Shown: positions 31,215 to 44,439, counted from the stretch's first letter. The stretch is 64,000 nucleotides of DNA from Selaginella moellendorffii (GCF_000143415.4 NW_003314391.1:189652-253651); one strand, 5' to 3'. Notes: a model not told the origin generated them from the sequence alone. Program-made: numbers and translations.

Positions 31215-32766
31215 ATGGCTCTACAGGCGACAGCAGCACTCCAGAAGTCCGAAATTAACGTCGAAGAGCTTTGCCTGGTTGCTCCTGCTCAAGCCACTGA
31301 CGATCAGCCGCTCTACCTCTCCAATTACGATCAGCAAGTCCTGTTTAACCTCGAGTCTGTGTACTTCTATCCCCCGTCACCGCACAGGAGCGCTGAGAAT
31401 GTTGTCGACGTGCTACGAGCCGCACTGAGCAAAGTTCTGGTCCCATACCACTTCATGGCTGGAAGGCTGAGAATGAACGCCCGGGAGAAACGTGTCGAGG
31501 TGGATTGCAACCGAGCAGGAGCACTTTTCGTCGCAGCCACCACCAATGTCACACTCGCAGATCTTCAAGACGGTCCGACTTTGGTCGGTCTTCTCAAAGA
31601 TTTCATTCTTCACTCGCCCGCCTCGCACCAAGTTTCCGATGCCCCGCTTCTCACACTCCAGGTGCCTGCTTTCTCTTGCATACTAAGCTTCTTGAGCTCA
31701 TCAAATACTGCTTCCTCAGGTGACCAAGTTCAAATGCGGAGGCTTTGTCGTTGGCATTTCGAGAAACCACGCTCTCGTTGGCGGAGCTTCGGGGGACGAC
31801 TTCCTTGCAAACTTAACCGCTGCTGCAAGAGGACAAGAGTTCCCAGTGAAGCCGGTAGCGGATAGGAGGTTGCTCAAAGCCAGAGATTTACCCAATCCCA
31901 GCTACGAGCACTTCGAGTATATGAAAGTTGACCAAGTACCCCAGGACAGCTACTTCACGACTCCCAATTCACTGTCTCAACTGAAGCTGAATGGTAACTT
32001 TGGAGCACACTTTGGACTGTGGAAAACCTTCAATTTTCCCACCGAAGTGCTGAATTCTCTGAAGGCCCAAGCTCTAGCAGACGGTTTGCTGTCCAGGTGC
32101 ACAACATTCGAAGCGCTCGCCACCAAAGTCTGGCAAGCCCGAACCCAGGCTCTAAGCATGGATGCTGATCAAACTTCCAACTTGGTCTTTGTTGTCGACA
32201 GCCGAAAGGTACTGACTCCATCTCTTCCGGTAGGATTCACTGGCAACACCCTCAGCTTAGCCTGTGCCAGAATGCCACCTCGAGATCTAGCTGAGAAACC
32301 GTTCTCGGCCTGTGTCAAGGAAGTCCAAGTTGCCAAAGCCAGAGTTACGGACGACTACGTGAGGTCTGCAATCGACTGGCTGGAGCTGAATCACGCTGTC
32401 CCGGCTGTTAACAGTGGCATCTACCTTTCGTCCTGGGCGAATTTTTCCTTCCACAAAGTCGACTTCGGCTGGGGACCTCCCAGCCACACACTCTTCATCC
32501 CCGGCGAGAGAGGCAACAACTGCGTTATTTTCCTTCCCAGCAAGCAAGGCCTCGATGTCTGCCTCGCTCTAGAACCGCATCAAGCATCGGCCTTCCAAAA
32601 CTGCACAGGAAGTATCCTGAAATGGCCACCACCACCTCCCCGTTCCCGTGCCGAAAGCTATGCGACACAACAACGAGCTGGAACCGGTAACCAAGCACGT
32701 TACTACTCCACTTCTAGTAATATCATAGGTGCCTTGAGAAAGAACTTAAAAAGATGGCGAATCTGA
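31215..32766 (+). CDS. BAHD acyltransferase with altered HXXXD motif
   Basis: Two exons (31215-31661, 31720-32766) encode 497 residues. BAHD enzymes move acyl groups from CoA thioesters to alcohols or amines (phenylpropanoid esters, cutin/suberin, HCT). Typical features are present: PHRSAENVVDVLRAALSKVL, PYHFMAGRL, and the structural DFGWGPP near residue 420. The catalytic motif normally reads HxxxDG. Here it is NHALVGG: His166 is kept, but residue 170 is Gly (codon GGC at 31780-31782) where Asp (GAC) is expected. The rest of the gene is intact with no stops. The C-terminus has an unusual basic extension after the last conserved block. Confidence 0.88.
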
Positions 32767-32939
32767 AAAGTCGCATGTGACAAAAAGCTGTGGAAAGGAA
32801 AAAGAATAATCCACTCACAACTATATGCTTTGAGGTAGCGCCAAAAGACCAGGACGGATTTTAATCGTATAGAATTCCCTGGAAACTGACATCCATAAGC
32901 CGGAGCACTGTAGGACATGGTCCAAAGATAAGCTACCGT

Positions 32940-34598
32940 CTAGACGGCAGCATCTGCATTCTCCAGCTCATCGAGCTCCCTCTGTTCGTCTCTTTGCTCC
33001 CGAACATCACTATCAACCATTTGCCGAACTTGTCTGCGAGACGTTCTTCGATGTTTCTTTAGCTCAAGCATTGGTTCGGCCTGCTTAACTCCGGATTCTC
33101 TTACCTTGAACCTGCAACCAGCCAAATTCCAGAGTTCAACATAACGAGAACCATCGAAAACAAATTTACCTCATGTCATTTTCTTGCTTTGTGCCAAAGA
33201 CCGCTTTCTCGTGTTCTTCTCGTTTGTGAACTTCATTCCACAATGAAACGTAATATGGATATCTTTCCCAGTCACCACCCACTACACAATCCGGTTCCGA
33301 TATATGCTGGCAATCTGCAAATCCGCAGCTAAACTCGCTCTTCTCCAGGCGCGCCCGCACCTACAAAAACTTTTGCATCACGATAAGAAGAAGCTGAACA
33401 AAAATACCTCGGGGAAAAGCGATGCTAATGAGTTACTCGTCACCATTGACAAGTTGGGATAGCTGAAACCTGGAGTATCAGCGAGCATAGCCCCTCTAAA
33501 TGGCAGATGCAAGAGAGAAACGTGCCGCGTCGTGTGTCGTCCGGATCCAGTTCGATACGACACCTCATTTACGCGAATGACTTCATCGTCAACTTCGTCT
33601 AGTGCCTGTACACGCGACAATTGCAGTTAGCATCAGACGAACTTCGAAGGTATACAGACCTGGATGTCATCTGGTGGAAGGCAAGACCTTCCGCGTAGAA
33701 AATTGATCAAGCTCGATTTTCCGACTCCACTTGGGCCAAAAACGACTGATGTTTTATCTTCGAGGAGAGGAGCCATGTCATGAAGCCCCATACCAGTCTC
33801 TACACTGCATATGTATGGTTTATATCCCCACTCCGTCAGCCGCTTCTCCCAGCTATCTTTCATCTGAAAACTAAAAATGATCCTTCTATCAGCTTTGCAG
33901 AAGCGAAAAGAAAGAAATAAAACGGGTACCTCCTGAGTAACAAGATCCGCCTTGTTGAGCACCACTGCTAGAGGTATTCCAGTCGACTCGGCTTCGACTA
34001 AGAACCTATTCAGTATCACAGGATCCAAGCGCGGCCTATCGAGTGAGAACAGCACCAGTAACAAATCAACATTAGCCACTGGTGGATCCGAAGTCTCGGA
34101 TCGTCTCTGTAAAACATCTTCAATCATCCCGCGTTTGTCTGTCCAATCTATTCCAGAGACTAAAACACTATCACCGACCATGACTCTTCTCCTGATCTTC
34201 TTGAGAAGTGCTCTCACCACGCAAAGAAGCTTAATCCCCGCTCTAAAGCCCTCTTCTCGCAAGCCATCGTCGAGCGCTCCAGCTCGTTCCACCACGACAG
34301 TCATGAAATTCGCCTGCGCCGATGTTACCTGCCCGACTGCTCGATCCTCAGTTGAAAGACTGTCGAATCGCTTCACATCGGGCAATGTCGTTACATCACG
34401 CACCTGCTGATTCCACTGGCGAGACACTTGCTTGGAATCGCCCCGCCGCTGCCGATCCCACTGCTTGTGGAGCTGCTTCCTGGCCGGACCGTGCGCATTC
34501 TTCCTGCCGCATCGCACCACCGGCAGCCGCTGTGTCGCGAAGCCTAGACCTAGAACACACGACGAACGCCTCAAGGCGCCAATCTCCTTGAGCTCCAT
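32940..34598 (-). CDS. Circularly permuted GTPase, RsgA/YjeQ family (organellar)
   Basis: Five exons on the minus strand (34598-33930, 33863-33660, 33605-33408, 33360-33170, 33111-32940) give 477 residues. RsgA-type GTPases help mature the small ribosomal subunit; plant members act in organelles. An Arg-rich N-terminus could be a transit peptide. An OB-fold-like region precedes the GTPase, whose motifs run in permuted order: G4 LNKADL, then G1 FGPSGVGKSSLIN, then G3 ADTPGFS. A zinc-knuckle-like CGFADCQHISEPDC follows, as in RsgA. A basic coiled C-terminal extension ends in an acidic stretch, which is not part of the bacterial protein. MED18 starts 137 bases away on the other strand. Confidence 0.9.
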
Positions 34599-34735
34599 TG
34601 CTCAAGAACCCTAAAAACAGAGCGCTTCTTTTGCCCTAAACTATTTTCTTTTTGGGCGCCAAAACCAAAGGTAAATGGGGGAATTGGTGCCCTAAAATCA
34701 AAGGTTTAGGGTTTCTGGGCCCGAGGGAGGGAAAA

Positions 34736-35633
34736 ATGGAATGCGTTGTGCAAGGGATCATCGAGGCTCAGGTTTGTTCTTCGATTCCAATCAAGCAATC
34801 GATCGATTGACAATCGCCGCAGCACGTAGAAGCTCTGGATGTGCTGCTGCAAGGCCTGTGCGAGGGACAGCGCGAGGCTGTCAAAACCCACGAAATATGC
34901 CTCAAGAGTAAGCCGATTTCCTCTTTCGCGGATTCTAGAGCTTTGGAATCTCTTGAAACAGGCACCGTGGCTTCGGAGCTCCATCTACTGTGTGATCTCT
35001 CCAAGCGACCTCACATTTGGTATGTTGTTTCTTCTCCTCGCAAGAAGTAAGAAGTAGAAGTTACTCATTCTCAGTTTCTTTGTTTTCTTCCTTCCTCGAG
35101 GACTGTGAAGCACATAGGAGGAGCAATGAGAGGCACTGGTGCCGAGCAGCTGCCCGCCTTGGTACGCAACATTGTGGAGTCCAAGATGAGCAACAATGCG
35201 CTTCGTTTCTTCTACGCCGTTGGCTACAAGATGGACTACGAGCTTCTCCGCGATGGTTTTGCGTACCGCTTCCAGAGAGCCTTCCCGATCACGGTCACGG
35301 TAACTTCAGTGTGTAGGCTTCCCAAGCAGCACTCGATCGACGAAGCGACACCCGTCACTCCAAACATCCAGCTCGTCGAGGTTACGGCTCCCGCTACCGC
35401 TGACAACTTTAGCGATGTTGTCCCGGCAATCTCCTCCTTTGCCGAGCACCTCTCCCCGTAAGCTTTCGTTTCTTCGTTTCCTTTTCCTTTTCTTTGTTTT
35501 GTCATCGCTGACAAACTTAGCCAGGCTTGTAAATTTGTCCAAGCCTGGAAGCTTTGCAGGGATCGTTTCCACGGCCTCCACGGCGGCGGCGTCATTGCTT
35601 TCGCGAAGTGACAGGCTTGAGCATCGCGTTTGA
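34736..35633 (+). CDS. MED18: Mediator complex subunit 18
   Basis: Head-module subunit of Mediator, linking transcription factors to RNA polymerase II. Exons 34736-34771, 34823-34907, 34962-35019, 35101-35457 and 35525-35633 give 214 residues, close to the seed-plant protein. Diagnostic blocks are MECVVQGIIEAQHVEALDVL at the N-terminus, KHIGGAMRGTGAEQLPALVR, ALRFFYAVGYKMDYELLRDG, and TPNIQLVEVTAPAT with SKPGSFAGIVSTA near the end. The 54-base second intron (34908-34961) has good borders but also reads through in frame, so an 18-residue longer form is possible; the spliced form fits the family better. Confidence 0.9.
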
Positions 35634-35749
35634 ATCATTGCAAAGATATTTGGTTATTATAACGCGCTTTAACATACATACACATACATATCGACGGTCT
35701 AGCTATTTAAGTTGGCGTAGGGTAAGCTTTTTTTAGAGAGGAAGGAGCG

Positions 35750-37785
35750 ATGGAGTTTTTGAGCCGGGATAAGCTCAAGGAGACGATCGAGCACAAGCAG
35801 CTCTTCATCGACGGCCAGTTCGTGGATTCGGCGTCAGGTTTGGAGCTTTTCGTGTTTCCTTGCGTTTCTTCTTCTTGGATCCTACATCTTCACAATTTCA
35901 GGGAAGAAATTCGCGGCTTTTGACCCGAGTACTGGAGAAACGATCGCAGATGTTGCTGAAGGCGATGAACGGGACGTGGATCTCGCCGTCCAAGCCGCTC
36001 GCAAGGCTTTCGAGGAGGGTCCATGGCCTCGTCTGGCCGGAGCTGTAAGTAGCATTTCTGGATGAGAGAAAGCTGATTCCTTTCGTGGTCTTTTTCTTTT
36101 TTGCTTTGCAGAAGAGGGGCAAGATCCTGGCCAAGCTTGCTGACTTGATGGAGGCCAAGATCATGGATCTTTCCACCTTGGAAACCCTCAACAACGGGAT
36201 GCCGCTACAAGCGACCATGTTCATGACGAATGCAGCCATCGACGTTATACGATACTACGGAGGTCTCGTCTCTCCGTCCTTCCAGTTCTTGGCGAGTCCT
36301 GATAGTTCCTTGTAGGCTGGGCCGATAAGATCGCGGGAAAGACTCTCAAAGGTGACGGGGATGTGCACGCCTACACGTTGTACGAGCCGGTCGGCGTTGT
36401 GGGAGCTATCGTTCCCTGGAACTTCCCAGTTTATCTTCTCGTGTGCAAAATCGCTCCAGCTCTCGTCTGCGGCAACACCATGGTTGTGAAACCTTCGGAA
36501 CAAGCACCTCTCACTGCACTGTGGATTGCGAAACTTGCGCTCGAGGTAAGGAAAAGATGGTATTCTGGGAGGCCCTGTTTTAACTTTGAGTTTGGTCCTG
36601 TTTTCTAGGCTGGAGTACCAGCCGGCGTGCTGAATATCGTTCCAGGATTCGGTCCCACAGCGGGAGCCGCGATTGCACGACACATGGACATCGATAAGGT
36701 ACATAGAAAGTAGTTTTCCTTGGCTGTTTTCCAGGATCTCATACAACAATCTTTTGCAGTTGACCTTTACCGGATCGACCAACGTCGGAAGGCTTGTGAT
36801 GAATGATGCTGCAAGCAGCAACCTGAAGCAGGTTACGCTGGAGCTGGGTGGGAAGTCACCCTTCATCATCTGCGAGGACGCAAACCTGGAGGTTGCTGCC
36901 TTCTTTTCACATCTGGCCATATTCTTCCACCAGGTAAGAACTCGCAACTGACATTACATGACTCATTGTTTACGCTTTTCAGGGACAAGTTTGTCTCGCG
37001 GGGTCCAGAGTGTTCGTCCACGAGAGCGTGTACGATGCCTTCATTGAAAAGGCAGTGGCGATGGCCAAGCGGCGAGTTATTGGTGATCCGTTGAAGATCG
37101 AAGTCGAGCATGGCCCCCAGGTGTGTTTTATCTTTGTGATGATGGTTCTACACCGCCTCACGTATGTGCTCGTATGTGTTGCAGATCAACCAAGCTCAGG
37201 CTGACAAGATCTTGAGCTACATCGAAAGCGCTCACGCTGAAGGAGCTCGTCTCGTGACTGGAGGAAAGCGTATTGGTGACAAGGGATTTTACATCGAGCC
37301 GACCATTTTTGCTGACGTTACGGTAATATCTTTCTCGTGATTGTTTCAACCTCCTTGACTGACTCCTGACTTGTCTCTTCCTTTTTACAGCAATCAATGA
37401 CGATAGCGAAAGAGGAAATCTTCGGCCCTGTCCTCTCTGTGCTCAAGTTCAAGTAAGTCCCTACTTGTGAGTTCTTTTTTGTTCATTCTACTTTCTTCGT
37501 CATTCCTTTAGGACCCTGGACGAGGCTGTCAAGCTCGCCAACAGCACGAGCTATGGTCTGGCAGCTGCAATCTTCGCGAAGGACATCGACACGGTGAACT
37601 TCCTGTCGAGGTCGATCAAGTCGGGGATTGTCTTCGTCAACTCGTACTTCAGTGCTGGACCGGGAATCCCATTCGGAGGCTACAAGATGAGCGGAATCGG
37701 CCGGGAGAATGGATACGAGGGGCTCCTGCCATATCTCCAGACCAAGTCCGTGGTCATGCCACTGGCAAACTCGCCATGGCTTTGA
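35750..37785 (+). CDS. Aldehyde dehydrogenase, family 2 type
   Basis: NAD(P)+-dependent oxidation of aldehydes to acids. Ten exons (35750-35837, 35902-36044, 36112-36262, 36316-36545, 36609-36698, 36760-36933, 36983-37120, 37185-37322, 37391-37452, 37512-37785) encode 495 residues, the usual ALDH length. Key motifs are present: [29 protein letters not shown] (cofactor), [11 protein letters not shown] with the general-base Glu, GQVCLAGSR with the catalytic Cys, and [13 protein letters not shown]. There is no clear presequence, so a cytosolic ALDH2C-like enzyme is most likely. The end is ...[12 protein letters not shown]. An AATAAA-type signal lies near 37931. Confidence 0.92.
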
Positions 37786-38014
37786 GAGGGTGAGTGCATT
37801 CATTTTGGTTTAGCTATCTTCATGTCACGTAAAAGTATGAATCTCTTTCCAGGAACTCTCGACTCAGAGCCGCTTAACAAAGCCTCAGATCTTTTTTTCT
37901 TCCATACCATGTGACCTTTTGCTTTCGACATTAATAAACCACCAGAGACTCTCGAGCGAGCTTTCTACATTGATGAGATGAGCGAAAGATTTACAGTGTT
38001 GTTTGGTCCCTTTC

Positions 38015-41000
38015 TTATGTTAACTCTCCACGCAAAACTAGCGTAGCGCGCTCTAAAACCCTGGACACCCTCCATATTTGATGCTGGACCGCATCCCACT
38101 TGTCTGGATTTGTCGAGCCAGAGGCCTCTACAATCGCATCGAGCACAGCGGGGAAGGCTTCTGACTGATAGCCATTGTTTTTGGATGGTCCGTAAATCTG
38201 GAAACCAAAACAGTTGGATCGCTTGATTAAGAAGACTAAAAGCTTACCAAGTGCTTGTGCCATGTTCTTCCGGGAATGCCACCTTCCTCCAGAAAAGCAC
38301 GCTCGGCCAGCATCAACCTGTCGTTTAATGTTCTCCTCGGAAGCAACAAGGATATCTCTCTCTCCAGTTTCTTCACAAAACCAACCAACAGAGAAATCAG
38401 TGAGATTTTAAACTAAGTGTGGAGCGTGACTAGAAAAACCTTGGAGTCGTGACCGGCTTGCTTGGCCCCCTCGACAAAACTCGCCAGCGACGTACGCAGC
38501 GGCGACGCTGTTACGTTGTGCGGTGCTTTGGCTGCTCGCAGTGCATCTTCCACCGCGTTTCCATACACCTGCATTGCATGGATCCAGCCAGAATGGCACA
38601 AACGGGTCACATCGATTGCGCTAGCCAGCAAGCAACAAAAAGAGTCTTAAAGAACCTGTGCCTGCGTTGCATAAGAGCCATAGTTAAATGGCAGAACGAG
38701 ACAATCCGCGAGGCGTAGAGCCATCAATCCCCATATCGACGAAACTGCAAAGCTTGCAATAATATAGGAACGCTTTCGCAAGAGAGAGTTAAATATAATC
38801 ACAGCTCACCGGCTACATGCCGATGGAACAACGGGTCTCCATATCGCTTCATCCAGTCGTAGTTGTCATACAGCGAATGATACACTGGATAAGCTGCACA
38901 CACACACAGAGAGAGACAAGCGAAAGCGCGAGCGTAAGCACTTTAGGAGACAGAAAACTTTTGCATCGATCTCACGAAAAAGATAACCTGAGAGAGTTCA
39001 TACATTTCCCAAAGTACATGTCAACAGCTGGAACACCAGCGCGCTGAAGGAACGCAACGAAGTCAGAGTCTGTGCCTCCCAGCCTGTCAACCTGCGGAAA
39101 AAGATGTTACATCTCATCGCCATTTGCACAGACTATTCCACAAAATTTCACGTACCGTAGGAGAGGATTTTCCTCCTCCTCCAATTGGGCTTCTAGAGGC
39201 CCAAGAATCATAAACAGAGCCACGCCCCGTGTCAGGGTCCCCCACCTGTTGTGTCAAGAAACACACGAATCCCGAGTTAGATACAAGCTTAGCTTTTAGC
39301 CGGCATTAGCTTAGCCACCTCTTTTGTCACGTCCACCAGCAGATCATCGAGCTGTGGCGTTGCTCCAGCGAAGAAACCGGGACCGCTCACAGCGCAGTCG
39401 ACGTTGAGGTACGCGACTGCTCTTGCTCCGAGAAGGTCCAAGTTCTCTTCCACCCATTCAGTCGATCCAACCTGGAAGAGTACAGGGGACAGTACGTTAT
39501 CAATGCGACGCGTTCGAAAGCGATGTCTAGATGGAGATGTTGATTGTAACTTACGGAGCCAAACTCTTCTGCGTCCCAGCTCGCCAGAACAATCGTCCGG
39601 CGTGGTTTCCACCCGGCTCTCACAAGCCTTCCAAGCCTGGAAGCTATCTACAACCAGCAAAGTCAGCTTAAAAGCAATATGCTGGAAAAGAAAAAAGGAT
39701 TACCTCGAGCAATGCTGCGGTGCCGCTGTTTGGATCCACAGCTCCAAAGGTCCATGCGTCGCGATGGTTTCCCAGTAAGATAAACCTGGCCAAAACACAC
39801 AAGCACACACACACGCACGGGTCAGTGACGTGTAAGCGAGAATGGCCACAAGGATATGATCCAAAATGCTCAATCACATGAATCCCTTTACAAGAAAAGT
39901 TCAGTACAACACACACTACTCCCTCGCAGCCCAAGGAGCAGAAAAGAAAGACACCAACAAAAAGAAGGTGAATCAACTACTTTGTGTACCTGTCCGGCTC
40001 TTCGTATCCTTTGATGGCACCCAACACATTCCGAATAGAAGCCAGTGTTTGATTTGCCTGCGATGAAAGCCAGAAACAACAAACGTCACCAAAGATTTCC
40101 ACTTTGCTATCAAGGCACGTAGGCCGCTTTCCAGATCCTGACATGCAAGCAATTTGTCCCTACAAATCATCCGGATGGAATACTTGACAAGACCCGCACT
40201 CCTCGCTCTCTCTCTCTCTCTCTCACACACACTCACTGCTCGATCATACATTGACGTGACAAATCATTCCACCCCCTCCAATGCCGTGAAAAAGCTGGGA
40301 AGAAAAAAAAAGGAACCAAGAATCTCTATCCCTGCGAGCGATCGCGAGCGACGCAGCCAACTTCTCTACGAGTCCAATCTCGCACAGTAAAAATTCCACT
40401 TAAAAAGAGAATTTCCTCTCCCCCACCAATCACACAGACTCGTGCACACTCTCTGATCACAGACTTTTCAAGCGTGCCCCACAGTCACAGCTAAAGAACT
40501 CTGGAAGAAAAAAAAAAAAAAGAAAAAAGAGGAAGAAAAACACGCCACTAGCGAAGTAAAGCAGTGGTCAAGAACAACCAAGCAGGGAAGAAGAAACACT
40601 TGCAAGAAAAGTGTAAGTTACTCACAACGTAATGAAAGCGTAGCTTTGCCGGTCCTCGTCCAGTCCTGTACTCCATCGCAAATCCTCCTCGCCATCCTCG
40701 CGGAGCAACTTTACCACCCAAGCTCTCGAGGATGGGCCGAGCATCCCGAGCGGAGATTGGCAGCGATGGAATCGTCGGCAAGCCAGCTCGCGACTCTGGA
40801 ATCCTCTCGGCATTGGCGGTGCTGCTCGGCCATCCAGGCGTGAGCGGGTCTCCATTGCCTTGAAAGACGGTACCTCTTTGGACGCCAGTGGGAGTGAGCC
40901 AGCTCGAGTCGGGGAAGTATCCTTGCGTTTGATTAGCAGCGTAATCGCCCGGGTCGGAAAAGATGATAGCCGCCACCGCGCCTCTCGAGGCGGCGTTCTC

Positions 41001-41750
41001 CACGATATCTCCGCGGAAGATCTGGCCATAGCGAGCGAGAACGATGGCTCCTCTCACGTCCACGCCGAGCAGCTCCAGCTCTTGGTAGTCCTCGCTACGT
41101 CCATAGTTGACATAGACCACCTCGCCTTGGACGTCGCCGGATGGAGAGTAAGCGTGGTAGGAGCTGATCACTGCTGCTGGACCGCCACCGCCACCATCGC
41201 CCCCTCCGGGATCCTCCTCCCGGAGCGAGAGCTCTAGCTTGAGCGAGCCATCCGGATGGAGGAGCGAGAGGTTGCGCTCCACCGGGTAGCTGAGGAGCAC
41301 ACTGTAATCGGCGAAGTGTGGCGCGAGGCCATAGCTCTGGAGCGCCGAGAAGACATACTCGGCGGTGGCGAAGTCGCGAGGGAGGCCGGCGACGTGCGGG
41401 TGGCGAGTGAGCTCGCGGAGGTGGCGATCCACGGTGGTGTTGCAAGCCAGGTCGAGGAAGGCGGCGTGGAAGCGCTGCGAGGAGATGGATTCGCGGCGGC
41501 GGGACCAGGCGGAGAGGGAGCGATCGATCAGAGTCGCGGAGAGGGCGATGAGAATTGCGCCGAGGAGGATGAAGAGCGCGTTGAGGAGGCAGTGGCGGAG
41601 GATTTGCTTGTGGCGGGCTTGCCTGATCCGGCACAGAGGCGATGTGGTGCTGCTGGAAGGATCCTCCTCCATGTCGAGAGGGATGAGACCCGAGCGCGCC
41701 AAGGCGTGGTGGCCATTCTCCTGTTTCGCCCACCAATGTGTGTTCCACAT
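38015..41750 (-). CDS. AMP1-like M28 peptidase (glutamate carboxypeptidase II family)
   Basis: Type II membrane protein related to ALTERED MERISTEM PROGRAM1 and human PSMA. In Arabidopsis AMP1 limits meristem size from the ER. Twelve exons on the minus strand (41750-40626, 40057-39990, 39785-39704, 39647-39555, 39471-39319, 39245-39156, 39091-39004, 38893-38810, 38744-38656, 38568-38440, 38370-38248, 38197-38015) give 768 residues. A transmembrane helix lies near residues 55-78, then the protease-associated insert. Zinc ligands are all visible: His in [13 protein letters not shown] with its Asp, Glu-Glu in DAEEFGS, Asp in NVDCAVSG and His in YPVYHSLYD. The C-terminal dimerisation domain ends VLRGELT. 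In-frame upstream ATG at 41837 would add 29 residues. Confidence 0.9.
40204..40233 (+). repeat. (CT)n(CA)n microsatellite in the first AMP1-like intron
   Basis: About ten CT units followed by about five CA units inside the large first intron. Confidence 0.9.
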
Positions 41751-43940
41751 CTCCAAGAAAAGAAGAAGATCACCACCGCCCTTCTTCGTCTTCTTCCTCG
41801 CGATTTTTTCTTCTTCTCTGCCTTGAGAATCAATCACAAGAACGCTCCTTCTTGCCTAGAGGAGGGTCGATCAAGGGAGAAGAGACTCTGATCCTCACAA
41901 ACTCTTCTAATCATCGAGAATTCTCTCAAAGAGGGAAGGAAAGAGCTCGCTCCAGTCTCTTCTTCTCTTTTAGAAATGGCAGTGGTACGAAAAGGAAGGG
42001 AGGCATGCATGAAAGACAAGCGCATAAAAACGCACCCCAAAAATAAGAAATCTCTCAAGGCTGCAATCGAATCGCCAAAGCAAAGCCAAGCAATTCAATG
42101 CCAGCCTTCGATCTCTCTCTCTTCTCACCCTAATCTAATCCCTTCCTTCCCTCCTCGCGATCGAATTGCAAAGAGCAAAGAGAGGATCAAGCACACCAGA
42201 TTCTTCTAGAATCTCGCAGAGAAATGCAAACCCTAGGAGCGCCAAGCCCTCGCCATCGCCAATCTCTCTCTCTCTCTCGCTTGGACACAAGGTGGAAGAA
42301 GAGGAGGAAGAACACAAGGCGCAACTAGGAGCAAAGTAAATTTCGTTTTCACCGTATAGCTGGTTTATTCCCTTTTTTATAACCCAGGGCGCCGGGAGGG
42401 AAAGTGAAAGCATTGCCCGCCCCGAGGTAAAAAACAAATCCGGTTTTCTCACACGCGCCTTACCTGGCGGCAGCACGGCGCCGGCCGGCGGTTAAAAACG
42501 CTGCCAATTTAAATGAGCCTTTTATCACGGCTTATGATGGAAACCTGCGAATCAATCAGCCCTAAATCATATCAAAACCATTGGAATTGGAAACGTAATG
42601 ATATTGGATCAATCGATTTCCTGTATGGTTGTTGAAGGTTCAACATCAACGTGTCTTTTGCTAGATTAAATTTTTATTTGGGGGTGTCATGGGTGGCGGG
42701 AACAAGCGTGAATGAATGTGATCCTTTCTGTCTCAAACAACAACGATCAAAGAAAAGAATATTCACATTTCAACAACAGCGGCGTTTGATGTAGTTTGGC
42801 TTCACACACGACGTTACACTGTATTTTTCCTCACAAATTTTATAAAAAAAAAGTAAAAAAGTGAAAAAAGTAAAAGAGTTTCTTTCTACATTTTTTACCA
42901 AAGCCAAATCTAGCTACGCCATCTAAGCTGCCACGAGGCTGGCGGCTATTGACGGACAGCGACGGCCGTATTGTGTTTTTGAGTCAATGATCACAGGCTG
43001 GCGTGTTATGTTTTAACATATGCCACGTCACGTCCACGTCACCGTACACCTGGTGACAGCTCGGATGGGGGAATGGCGACAAAACTAAGCTTTGCGTGGG
43101 GAGAGAAAACTCCCTTGGACCATGCAACAACCACGTGAAATCGGGGATTCTTTCGGTCATGAAAGAATAGCTCTTGGTTTGTATGGTTTGGTGGCCCACA
43201 TATTTTAATGATCGCCTGCCTGCCATGGTTTGGAGAGGCCTCTCCATCGCCGAGATAATGAGAGTTGCGAGCTATCTATCATCATCCATCGATCTTTTCA
43301 TGTCTGTGTGTGGGTGATCGCCGTATATCTGTGATATCTTTCCTTTCCACTATTACATATGTACTCATGAATTCAAACTGTATTAATGTGGAAAGTGTAT
43401 CGCAGCTATCATGGATGTCGATTAGGTCGGGTCTTCCAGAAAAACAAACAGCCGTGGAGCCCCTTGGTTCACGCTGCTGTGACCTTGTCATTGATTCGTA
43501 CCCTTGAAGTGCCTTTGACAATCATGAAGGCATCTCTTTGGTGTATGAATTGTAATCACTTTTAAGTAATAATACAGGATTCCACATTGTGAGCTTATCA
43601 GGCCACGTCGAAGTTGTGTTGGTAATGTAAACACCTTCTCTCAAATGACACAATGTGGATTCTTAATGGCTTCCCAAAAGGCATTTATCTGTGCAAAGGT
43701 TATAAGATTGTGTTTACTGAGCTATTGTATGTGAATTAGCTAGTTGATTGACTTCATATTCATCACAGATCCTCTCCATCTCCCTCACGGTCTGTATGCT
43801 TTGTCTTCCAATCTGTGACTACATTGTTGTGGCAATCTGACTGGAAGGTATGATATGCCATTTCATGCAGTCTTTGACACCTTCTGTCCATGTTACTTCC
43901 AATGCTCCAATGTATATTGCAAGCAACGGAGGTGAAATGG
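41751..43940. other. Intergenic and 5' region of the AMP1-like gene
   Basis: CT-rich leader with a short (CT)n run at 42262-42278, then AT-leaning sequence. No gene recognised. A run of A/GTAAAAAAG repeats lies at 42843-42880. Confidence 0.45.
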
Positions 43941-44340
43941 ACATCCTTGTCAAACACCCATGGTGGATGGAATGGGGTTGCCACTAAAGATTTCTAGCTT
44001 CACCAATCTATAAATCTCAATGATGATGGCTATAAGCTGTCTTGGGGCATCTATTTCCAAAAGCTGAATGATCAGCACGTCTAGACACCATGTCAAATGC
44101 CTTTGCAAAATCAACGAAGCCACAAAATATGACTTGTGATGCTTGTCTCGTGCTTGTTCTAGCAGCATTCGTAATGTCAGGATGTGTCAACGCCGGCATA
44201 ATGCTTGTGAAAGCCTGCTTGTCCTTCTGCATGGATATATCTCCATTTGTTTGCACTTTAGTAAAGATTCCTGATACTGCTATTGAGAACAAAAGTTCTC
44301 AATCTGATGGTTGCATTACATCACCTGTGGCACAATCTGA
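43770..44340 (-). mobile_element. Non-LTR (LINE) reverse transcriptase remnant
   Basis: On the minus strand a frame reads QVIFCGFVDFAKAFDMVSRR at about 44140-44080. It has the RT motif FxDFxKAFDxVxR preceded by an R-rich helix block, and it is followed in shifted frames by IDAPRQLIAIIIEIYR and a GV..QGCPF-like piece. These are RT motifs 3 to 5 of plant LINE elements. Stops and frameshifts are present, and no endonuclease domain or poly-A end was found. Confidence 0.7.
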
Positions 44341-44439
44341 TTAACTGGTTTGGATTGGTGTGACAACTTTTGCTAGCCATTGCAATTTTGTTGCCCTGAG
44401 CAGTGCAGTTATGCCATTAGCATCTGATGCTTTCCCAAC

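Noticed and set aside
35881-36044. Apparent frameshift in ALDH exon 2
   Set aside because: On re-reading the sequence the phase is continuous from the acceptor at 35900-35901 to the donor at 36045.
41095-41891. Long antisense and sense frames over AMP1-like exon 1
   Set aside because: Shadows of a GC-rich exon; the true frame carries the TM helix and family motifs.
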